From Symbiodinium natans (lineage: Eukaryota; Sar; Dinophyceae; Suessiales; Symbiodiniaceae): 64,000 nucleotides of DNA. Positions 18,031 through 28,500 of the stretch are shown piece after piece. The stretch covers positions 274,706 to 338,705 of the forward strand of contig CAJNDS010002625.1 of NCBI GenBank assembly GCA_905221605.1. Direction: 5' to 3'. The position numbers were made by a program, and so were the translations under genes. The number at the start of each line of letters is the position of its first letter. Within the stretch, counting starts at the first letter, position 1. The notes below the pieces were generated by a model. The model was not told the origin of the DNA, searched no databases, and saw only the letters and a list, made by a program, of their open reading frames with translations.

Positions 18031-18089
18031 ATGAATTTATATTATGTATACATGTGTGTATGCATGTATATACATTTACATATATACAT

Positions 18090-18176
18090 ACAAGACAGAG
18101 AGAGACAGACTGACAGTCAGACAGTCAGACAGACAGTCAGACGCAGGCACGCACACGCACATGCATCACTCGTGTG

Positions 18177-18217
<41 letters not shown>

Positions 18218-18300
18218 ACTGAGGACTTGCGCGCCCTCCGGGGCAGCTCTCCCTTAGGGGGGGGCTAAGCGTGCAGAGAGAGAGAGAGAGAGTGTGTGTG
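18090..18300. repeat. GACAGTCA and (GA)n/(GT)n microsatellites
   Basis: ACAGACAGTCAGACAG units are followed by (GA)n at 18181-18214 and a second GA/GT tract at 18276-18306. The DNA between them (about 18215-18265) has a short open frame (DTEDLRALRGSSPL) that could be a small exon, but this is unproven. Confidence 0.7.
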
Positions 18301-18509
18301 TGTGTATGCTACAGAGCCCGCATCAGCCGCATAAGCCGATGTTGTTGCGAGGCCGCAGCGGCCGCCAAGCTGCATCGAACCCCGCGCGGCCTCTGGAGTC
18401 TAGGGGTCTGCAGGGCTCTCAGCCAGGATCAGCCAGGGTTTTTATGTTTTTTTTGTTTTTTGGGTTGGTGCGTTTGACCTGTTTCCTGCATGCGCACACT
18501 TCTTGCAAG

Positions 18510-20953
18510 GTATCCTTGTGGTGGTCATTGCCCTGTTGGTGCACCAGCTGCGCGAGATTCAGGGGATCATGCGCGTGGGTAGCCTGCGGTGAAAAAAGCC
18601 CGCGCTGTTGAGTGGAGTTGCAGCTCTTGTCACAAAGCCTCTCGTTTTATTGGCCAGGACTCCGTCGGTGGTGACAGGCTGCGGGATGGCGCAACCAAGG
18701 CTGCAAGCGTAGGGCATCTTAGTAGTTCTGAAAGCACAACGCTGGACTCACTAGACACGGACAGGTGGTGAACTCAGTGGCCACACGCTTCGTCAACTCG
18801 GTGATCGTCATGAGCTTTATCCTCCATCCGGTGGTGGTGAGGCCATGGTCGTCCTATGAAGTCTACCTTTGTCTGCATAGCCCTGAGAAGGTATTGTTAT
18901 TCTCGTAGTTCTAGTAACGTAGTACCTGTCTGCAGTGTGATGTCACGAGGCTGAGAGTGTAAGGAGCGCTCACGGAACACGCTGGGATGTCCGCTGATCG
19001 CAGGATTTTGGTCGTTGGCTTCGAGTGCGAGGAACTCGATGTCCTGCGCCACAGGCCGGAATTTGGAGATGAACATGCTTCTGCTAATGGCTCTTTGCGT
19101 TTGCTGGTGACTGCAATTCAGTGGGTTGGATCCCTTCATGCTCACACTGTACCAGCTCCCCAAGACAAACTGCTCGGGGCTCCAGCCTTCAGAAATCAGG
19201 TTTGGGACCGTTTTTTGCGGCCCTCCCTGCTATTGTAGGAAGAGCTTGAAGAGCTTTAGACCCCGATGGTGCAATCATCCGATGTCTCCGCCAGGCACGA
19301 CCTCGGGGTAGAGTGCAAGTCGGACAGCCACATGCACCCTGCCAAGTCTCCGGATCACTGGCTTTCACTGGCTTGGTCAAGCAATGCATCTGTGACAGCT
19401 CAGCTTGTTTGCAGCGATGCTTTGAGTTCACCAGAGGCAATGGCTGGGTTTGAGTACAGTGGGGCTTGTCGTCTATGGAATCGGCGTGCCGGCCATCAGC
19501 CAAGAACAATGTCGTAGCAATACTCCTTCGATGGGTAGCTACTGTGGCTGTGGCGCTTGCGAGGTTGCACTCTTCATCGCCTTGTTCCGAGTTCGAAAGC
19601 GGCTTTTCCGTGCGGACCGGCTTTTGTTGAACAACCGCTGCGTCTGTGTGAATCTGTTTAGAACCTCCATGGTAGGAAGTTCGAAAGCGATTCGGCTTCC
19701 TGTACAACGGCTTTGAGCCGGCAGCTCGATCTTGAGGGATGCACTGCATGCAGACACCGCCTGCGTCCGTTTGTCAGGCTGAGATACTATTACTTCGAGT
19801 CTGCAGGATGCTTAGGGCGCAGCAGGGTTGGACAGGGATGGCTGGCTGCAAGCTCCATGCTCACTGAGGTGTATATGTTCAGAAAGGTGATGATCCTGCT
19901 GTTCTTTACTGCTCCGACGATGTACGTTCGGATGGCTCCGCACCTACACAGTGCAAAGGCTTGCGCTGCAGTTCCCTGCCCCCTTGTGGAATGGACTAGG
20001 TTCTCATGCTCTTCACCTCCTTCGGCTTCATCCTGCTGCACGTGTACTCCGGGCCCTTTGACAATCGCAGCTACGTCTGTCCGTCCCTTAAAAGCAAACC
20101 GTAAGACGGTACTACTACTGTAGAAATATGAGAGATGTAAAAAAAGGATCTGTATATAACAAAGAAAACCATAATACGTATCTTATGCATTATTTGAAAT
20201 ACTCAGATGTCTGGGAACCAAAGGGAAGAAACAACTGACTCTAATGAACAACGAGAGCTTCGGAGCTCTGCCCACCCGTCCAAGGCCTCGACCGGCTTGA
20301 GGCCTTGAACCTCCTGGCCCGGGACTCAATGAGAAAACAAGCACAGAGGAGAAGCTCGTAGGAAACCAAGCTTAGGGTTTAGGATTCAGGGTTTAGGGTG
20401 TAGCAGGGTGTAGGATTTAGGATTTTTCCGGAGTTTCTCCCGGAGGCCTTGACGGCAACAGTGTCGGCGCGCCTTATCTTCGACATCCGGCAGGCGTGCC
20501 ATGTGCTATCATCATTGTATTCCATATTCCCATGTGTAGCCTCAAGAGAGCTGTAATTCTGTTACTCCGCATGATCTTCGGCAGCCACAGTAAATTTTCA
20601 CGTGAAGCTTCAGCGAGAGCCCACTGATCCATGCGTTGTATCATGCACGAGCTTCTCCCTCCTAACGAGAGACCCGATGACTAGAAAAATCAAGGGCTGC
20701 GAGGGCTGAACGTGCCAAGCAGAAATGTCAGGAGCTTTCCGGCGAGTTCTTCGAGGACTGGAGCCAGCATTGCAATCGGCCTTCCCTTGGCCAAGGCCGC
20801 GAAACAAAAGGTTCCGGAGTTCGAATCGCGTACGGTCCAGGAGTTCGTGCATCATTGGACCATGGACATTCTCCTAGTGTCGGTGGCTCAGCGGGCATGG
20901 GGCTCTTGATGCCGACGCTCTCCTCAACGCAGCTTGCAGATGCCGCCGATTGA
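18510..20953 (+). CDS. multi-pass membrane protein with GFLYxGFEP/YYFE/RKV module
   Basis: Short exons assemble into the C-terminal half of a receptor-like membrane protein known from many protists. In order: ILVVVIALLVHQLREIQGIM (18510-18574, GT donor); VVNSVATRFVNSVIVMSFIL (18766-18837, GTGAGG donor); an uncertain exon near 19000-19110; DPFMLTLYQLPKTNCSGLQP (19122-19199); TVGLVVYGIGVPAIS (about 19456-19505); VALFIALFRVRKRLFRADR (about 19564-19620); FGFLYNGFEP (about 19688-19730); RYYYFE (19782-19799); VYMFRKVMILLFFTAP (about 19868-19930); LMLFTSFGFILLHVYSGPFD then NRSY (about 20000-20090); and a last exon (about 20690-20953) with AERAKQKCQELSGEFFEDWS ending at TGA. The YGIG-P, GFLYxGFEP, YYxE and (L/F)RKV motifs in this order define the family, whose members often carry cysteine-rich GCC2/GCC3 repeats in front.  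The N-terminal part is not found here and may lie left of the repeats. Ligand and function are unknown. Confidence 0.7.
20376..20425 (+). repeat. degenerate TTTAGGG repeats in an intron
   Basis: TTAGGGTTTAGGATTCAGGGTTTAGGGTG-type units lie in the intron before the last exon of the membrane protein gene. Confidence 0.7.
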
Positions 20954-20984
20954 TTCAAAGAGCCGCTTTTAAACCATCCAAAGA

Positions 20985-21039
20985 AACCCTAAACCCTAAA
21001 CCCTAAACCCTAAACCCTAACCCTAAACCCTAAACCCTA
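20985..21039 (-). repeat. interstitial CCCTAAA array between two genes
   Basis: About seven CCCTAAA units fill half of the 107 bp between the stop codon of the membrane protein gene (20953) and the NRAMP start codon (21061). Confidence 0.9.
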
Positions 21040-21060
21040 TCTGCTTCTTTGGCAGCTGCC
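21040..21060 (+). promoter_or_regulatory. candidate spliced-leader trans-splice acceptor of the NRAMP gene
   Basis: TATCTGCTTCTTTGGCAG is a pyrimidine-rich stretch ending in AG at 21055, five bases before the ATG. Dinoflagellate mRNAs receive a 22-nt leader by trans-splicing at such sites. It follows directly on the telomere-like array, leaving no room for a conventional promoter. This is inferred from context only. Confidence 0.5.
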
Positions 21061-22291
21061 ATGGATTCGGACACCTCCTGCAGCTCCTCGGATGACGATG
21101 TCATCTCAGATGCACAAGAGGCCGAGCTCATGCCCAAAGACCCTGGGGGTGTGTGCTTCTCCTGGAAGCGCGGCTGCATGCTTAGGCCTAGGGCCTAGGG
21201 TTTAGGGTTTAGGGTTTAGGGTTTAGGGTTTAGGGTTTAGGGTTTAGGGTTTAGGGTTTAGGGTTTAGGGTTTAGGGTTTAGGGTTTAGGGTTTAGGGTT
21301 AATCTCCCCCCCCAGCCCGCGGAAGCCCTCTCCAAGGAGAACCTTTGCCGCCTATGTTGGACCAGGCCGCGGATGAGACCCAAAAAAATTTCCTGAAGCA
21401 CCCCAACCATCCCCAACTAAACCGCCTCAACCCTACACCCCCGCCCCCGGCCAAAAAAATAAAAGAAAAAAACAAAAAACAGCTCCTACAAAGTGAGCCC
21501 TACCACCCTACCACCCCCCTCCCCCCACCCAAACAACAAAAAACAAGCAGCCCACCCACACAACCATAGTCTCCTACAAGAAAAAGTGAGAGGGCCCCCC
21601 CTTTAAAAAAGGCTGGCTGATGAGCTTGGCTTACCTGGATCCTGGCAACCTGGAGAGCGACCTGCAGAGTGGCGCCTTCACGGGCCACAGCCTTCTCTGG
21701 GCCCCTCGGTTGTGGGGGTTTAGGGTTTAGGGTTTAGGGTTTAGGGTTTGTATTTTCTTCATGAAGTAGAAGGGGGGGAACCGACATCGGATTTTAAAAG
21801 CCAATCGTGTTAAGAACCCCCCCCATGTCTTAATTGATTCTTTCTCCCCCCTTGGGCCGGGGTTTGAGGGGGGTTTGTAGTTGAGTTCCGGGTTTGGGGT
21901 TTCTTAGTTGAGCGGGGGTTTATTAAAATGAAGTCAACATTGTAGTTCCATACGGTTAACATAGATGAGAGCGAGAGAAAGGATTTTTTGGGGTGTATGT
22001 TGCGCTCTCTTTGTCTTTAATATACAAACAAAGAGGCACGACAAACGAATCTAATTGGACCTCTAGAAGCGGGCGCCGACCGTGGTTCGAGTTTAACACC
22101 TGTGTTTAGGGTTTAGAGCTTAGGGCTTAGGGTTTTTAGGGTTTAGGGACGTAGCATGAGCACGCCGGTTCCGCTGCCATGCACCTAGCCAAAAACAACA
22201 AACGACAGACCACAAACCACAAACGACAAACCACAAACCACAAACGACAACGACAACAGCGACAACAGCAACAGCGACAACGGCAACAAGG

Positions 22292-22322
<31 letters not shown>

Positions 22323-22543
22323 CAACAACAGCAACAACAGCAACAACGGCAACAACAGCAACAACAGCAACAACAGCAACAATAGCAACAACAGCAACAA
22401 CAGCAACAACAGCAGCAACAGCAACACCAGCAACACCAGCAACACCAGCAACTCAGCAACACCAGCAACACAGCAACACCAGCAACACCAGCAACAAGAG
22501 CAACAAGAGCAACAAGGACAAGAACAACAACAACAACAACACC

Positions 22544-22580
<37 letters not shown>

Positions 22581-25500
22581 TTTCATTTCATTTCGGACGC
22601 ATGTGCGGGTCATGTCCCACACCTTGGCGGGCATCGAGGGTGAAAATTGGGTAACCTATTTGTCGGGACCTGAGCTATTCCGATGTCAGAGCCTCTACGA
22701 GCTAGGTGGGTTGCGCCAATGTACAAGTCTCTGCGAGATTGGTCTTCAACCTCAGCAGGCGAGTCGGTAGGCAGGCCGGGTCTGAGGGCATCGGCTATGC
22801 GGGCCGGCACTTGTGTGTTATGAGGCATGAAGGCTTTTCTGCAATGCGAGCGGAGGTCTCGAGTCGTGATTTAGTCCAGTATTCGGACTATAGGAGCTTT
22901 GGGATGCTATGGCAACAACAACAACAACAACAACATCCAGTGCAACAAGTAAAACAAAAAAACGCAAGGACATCAACAACAACAGCAGCGATACCAATAG
23001 CAATGACAGTTACTACACCAACAAAATTAAACGTGGCCGTTCAACAAAGTGCAAGCACATGTTTTATTCACTGATTTCAAAGAAGTGATTCACAAATGAA
23101 CGTAAAGATATAGAAAACTGAGTTCTTGTTATTAGCAGATATGTGTTATGTTGAGCGCTAAGCTAAATAAAGCCCAAAAGGCCCCAGCCATATATATATA
23201 TATTATATACACATATAATTACTTGAATATATATATATATATATATATATGTGAGAGAGAGGGACCTTTATGTACTCTGTTGCTACCTATATATGGAGAA
23301 CCTATGGAAACATTAGAATATTCAATTTTTTCAAATTCTTGGGCTCCGAAAACAATATAAATAGTTTAAATCACGGAATTAAGATATTTAAAGTATTTAA
23401 ATTCTCGGGCCCCTAAAATAATTTGAATGATTTAAATCCCAGAATTAAATTATTTAACTTATCTTCGAGGCCCGAGAATTTAAATAATTTAAATAGATTC
23501 CAGATTTCTCCGAGCCCAGACCATTTAAATAATTTAACTAATGTAAATAATTCAAATAAACTGAATAATTTAAATAATTTAGATAATTTAAATAATGTAA
23601 ATAATTTGAATAATTTAAGTGATTTAAATATTTTAAATAAATCAAATAATTTAAATAATTTAAATAATTTCAATAATTTCAATAATGTAAATCATTTAGA
23701 TAATTTAAATGGTTTAACTAATTTAATTTATTTAAATAATGTAAATTAATTTAAATCAGGGATTTGAATTATTTAAATTCCCCGGCCTCGGAAATGATTT
23801 AAAAATTTAAATGCCGGAATTAACTTATTCAAATTGTTTAAATCTCAAGCCTCGAAAATAATTTAAATATTTTAAATACGAGGCGCGAGAATCTAAAAAA
23901 AAATGAATAGATTCCGGATTTCTCCGAGCCCAGACCATTTAAATAATTTAACTAATTTAAATAGTTTAAATAACTTAAATATTTTAAATAAGTAAATTTT
24001 TTTAACTAATTTAAATAATATAAACAATTTAGATAACTTAAATAATTTTAACAATCTAAATAATTTAAATAATTTAAATATTTTACATAATTTATATAAT
24101 TTAAACCATTTAAATGAGGGATTTAAGTGATTTCAAATTCTCCGGCCTCGAAAATAATTTGAATAATTTGAATTCAATAATTTAAATGGATTCCAGATTT
24201 CTCCGAGCCCAGACCATTTAAGTAATTTAAGTATTTTAAATATTTTAAATAACTTAACTAATTTAAAAACACTTTAAATAATTTAAACCATTTACATCAG
24301 GGATTGAAATCATTAAATTCTCCGGCCTCGAATATAATTTAAAGAATTTCAATACCGGGATTAATTTATGTAAGTTATGTAAATTCGCGGGCCTCAAAAT
24401 AGTCTAAAAATTTTAAATCACCGATTTAAATTATTTAAATTATTTAAATTTTTTAAACTATTTAAATTATTTTCGAGGCCCGAGAATTTAAATAATTTAA
24501 ATAGATTCCAGATTTCTCCGAGCCCAGACCATTTAAATAATGTAACTAATGTAAAAAATTTAAATATTTTAAACAATTTAAATAATTTAAATCGGTTTTT
24601 TTAATTTTTTTAAAATATTTTCGAGGCCCGAGAATTAAATCATCTAAATAATTTAAATCAGGTATTTAAACTTTTTACATTATTTTCGAGGCCGGAGAAT
24701 TTAAATAGTTTAAATCCCTGATTTAATTTGTTTAAAGTATTTAAATTGTTTAACTTGTTTAAATCATTTAAATGGTCTGGGCTCGGAGAAATCTGGAATA
24801 TATTTAAATTACTTAAATAATTTAAATAATTTCCATCTAAATTATTATATTTTTCTCGAGGCCCGAGAATTTAAATAATGTAAATAGTTTAACTGCGGTA
24901 TTTAAATTATTTAAATCATTTTCGAGGCCGGAGAAATTAAAAAACTCAAATCACTGATTGAAATTTCTTAAATTTTTTAAAATTATTTAAACTATTTGAA
25001 GGGTCTGGGCTCGGAGAAATCCGGAATCTACTTAAATTATTTAAATTCTCGGGCATCGAAAATAACTTTTAGATTTACATAATTTAAATCGGTGATTTAA
25101 ATCATCTTTAAATCATTTTCGAGGCTCGAGAATTTACATAGTTTCAATATTTTAATTCCGGTATGTAGATTATTTAAATTATTTTCGAGGCCGGAGAATT
25201 TAAATAATTTAAATCCTTGATTTAACTTATTTAAGTTATTTAAATTATCTAAATTATTTAAATGGTCTGGGCTCGGAGAAATCTGGAATCTTTTTAAATT
25301 ATTTAAATTCTCGGGCCTCGAAAATAATTTAAAGAATTTAAATAGTTTAAATCGGTGATTTAAATCATTTAAATTATTTTCGAGGCGCGAGAATTTAAAT
25401 AGTTGAAAAAAATTAATTCCGGTAGTTAAGTTTTTAAATTATTTTGGAGGCCGGAGAATTCAAATAATTTGAATCACTGGTTTAAATCTCTGATGAAGGA

Positions 25501-28500
25501 TGTCCCCTGTGAGGGCTTGGACACCCTCCCGCGTCCGAAATTGAAATACTTCAAATAATTTAATTTCGGTATTTAAATTATTTACATCATTTTCGAGGCC
25601 GGAGAATTAAAAAATCTAAGTCCCTGATTTTAATTATTTGAATTATCTAAATTATCTAAATTATTTAAGTTTTTTAAATTATTTAAATTATTTGAACTAT
25701 TTAAATGGTCTGGGCTCGGAGAAATCTCTGATGAAGTATGTCCCCTGTGAGGGCTTGAACACCCTCCCGCGTCCGAGAATTTAAATAATTCAAATAATTT
25801 AATTCAATGACTTAAATTATTTAAAGTGTTTTCGAAGCCCAAGAATTTAAATACTTTAAATCATTTAATTCATCAATAGGTTCTCCACATATAAAGAAAA
25901 ACAGGTAGCAACGTAGTACCCCTTACACCTTTAGGCCTCCCTTAAACAGCACTAGGGTTTAGGGTTTTAGGGTTCAGGGTTTAGGGTGTAAGGTTTAAGG
26001 TTTAGGGTTTAGGGTCTAGGGTTTAGGGTTTTAGGCTTAGATTTAGGGTTTAAGGTTTAAGGTTTAAGGTTTAGGGTTCAAGGTTCAGGGTTCAGGGTTC
26101 AATATTGCTCTAGTTGAGATTGCTGCAAGTGGCTGCGACATTTAGGGTCTGGAACGCAAGTCGTTTGTCTGGATTGAAGTAATTGCTTGCAGTGTGTCAC
26201 AGCTTGAACATCAACTTCTATGCATGCCTGAGGATAGCCCTTGGCTCATGCTGTTTTGCTGCGGTGATACTCTTGTGCCTCTGGGGATTCAAGTGTGTGT
26301 GGATGGTTGATCAATTAGTTCAATTCGACACGTGTTGAAACACAGACAAAGGAGTCTAGCACTTGTGCGAGTTCTCAGATGTCAAACCTCTATGCGCAGT
26401 GAAGGTGACTGCTGGGTTTTTTCGCATCAGCAACCTACCAATCAACTGGGAGAAGCTTGAGTAGGAGCATGTGTGTTAGGGTCCGAAAGATGGTGAATTA
26501 TGCCTGCGAAGTGCAGAGTCAGATGAAACTCTGATGGAGGCTCGTAGCGGGACTGACGTGCAAATCGTTCGCCATACGTGGGTACAGGAGCGAAAAACTA
26601 ATCGAACCATTTAGTACCTGGTTCCCTCCGAAGTTTCCCTCAGGAGCTAGAGTTGAACAATTTTATCAAGTAAAGCGAATGATGAGAGGAATCGGGGACG
26701 CGTTGTCTTCGACCTATTCTCAAATTTTAAATGGTCAAGGTTGAGAGGTTAAGGCCATTGTACCTATGCAGTAGGATGTTCCCCCGTATACTAACAGTCC
26801 TAATAGGTATTTTTCTACCCCCTAATATAATCCCTACTAAGGACTGTTAGTATAACGGAGAACATCCTAACTTCAAAACAACGACGGAGTATGCTGCAGA
26901 AAAATGCTTAAACACATATATGAAATAACAAAAAACACTGTTTCGATTTCTATATAAGAACTTTACGCGCGCAGGTTATTGTTTAACGTCAACGACGCGT
27001 ATGTTCTTCGGTGCCGGCCTTTTTTTGAGACCAAGTGACGCCAGTGTTATTTCAACCGGATGTGCTGATATCGGCACATCTGGAAAGCAGCCTGCTGCTA
27101 TCGGCAGGCTGAACAGGGTCTGCTGCTATCGGCAGACCCTCTCCCCCTTCTTGTGTCTGTCTGTTGCCGAGTTTGACAGGCTTTGGTGGCTATGGAGCAC
27201 GCCATCAAGGACGCGTCGCCAAAGTTTAAACTAAATTCGTATATGTTTTGAAAATGTCTGGCCAGGATGAGCAAGAAGCGCGGCGCCTTCCAGCTGCGTT
27301 TAGAGTCTGCCGCCAAGTTTACTCGTAAAATTTGAATTAATGTGACATTATTTCAAGTATGAAAATATATATTTTCTAAAAAATTTTAGTAGTATGTGCA
27401 TGCTGAGGCTACAACTCGATGGCACAAGCAGTCCGTGTGAGCCTCAGTTGTCTGCAGAAAAAATGTTGAAGCTTTAACAACCAGACATCTCAGGCTACCA
27501 GCTCACAGGAGAGAGTGGCCTCTGCGTTTTGCTTAGATATTGAAATGTAGACAAAAAATCTATCTTCAATCTACATATGTGCTGAGGACACAACGCGATG
27601 GCGTAAGCAAGAAAAATATTGGAGCTTAAGCCGTTTAACAGCGTGTTCCTTAGATATAATCCTTGGCATCTGGCCTGGATTCTTTTTTTGCGGGTTTTAA
27701 AAACACAAAAACCTTAATATTGATATACACTATGCGTAAACGCTGGAGGCGCGACGTCCAGGGCCATACCAAGTCTTGCTCTCAGACTTGTGTGTAGTTC
27801 ACAAGAGAAATCTTTTTGCTACAATCAAACAAAATATCTTCCCAGAGTCCGCAGCCAGCCACTTCCTTATTTTCTTTACGTCGTCAACACAGTTGCAGAA
27901 TGTTTTTTTTCTAGAAAACCTGCAGGTGAAGCCTCTCAGTGAAGATGATCGTCGCCTACTCGGCCGCTGGTTTGAGGACAGCAAAAGTATGTAATATTAG
28001 AATTAAATTATGTTTTATGTTTTCATTCAGGAAAAGGAGAATCAGAAGCGAGAAGAGGCCCGCAACTGTATACTTATCGAATAAAATGAAAAAATCGAAG
28101 CAAAATATGGAGTACGTGAAAACTGGCACCAAGTTCATCCGCGCAGCTTCTGGAACGGCCACTTGCTTATTGTTTTTTCTTGCGGTTATAGTTTTTAATT
28201 ATGTATTTCTGAGGTCTGGCCTGTTGAGACCGAGAGTGAGGAGACGTCTTGCTTTACTATTTTAAGTTGATGTATTTGTATATAGTATGAAGCGGACGAG
28301 CTCAAGGAGCCAGTGCGGGCCTTATTTGTTGTCTAAAGTTAAGCGTAGTCTTGAAGATAGTTTTCTTTTATGAGTATTCTTGGTTATTTCGTTTAAGAAT
28401 CCTATTTAACACAAGGAGCTTATCGCAGATGATGAAGGACATGACAACGTGCGCGCCTTATTTTGTGAAGCAGTGTTAGATTTTTTATAGGTATTTTCTG

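Noticed and set aside
22136-22634. Poly-Cys and poly-Leu ORFs on the minus strand
   Set aside because: Complement of the CAA/CAG tract.
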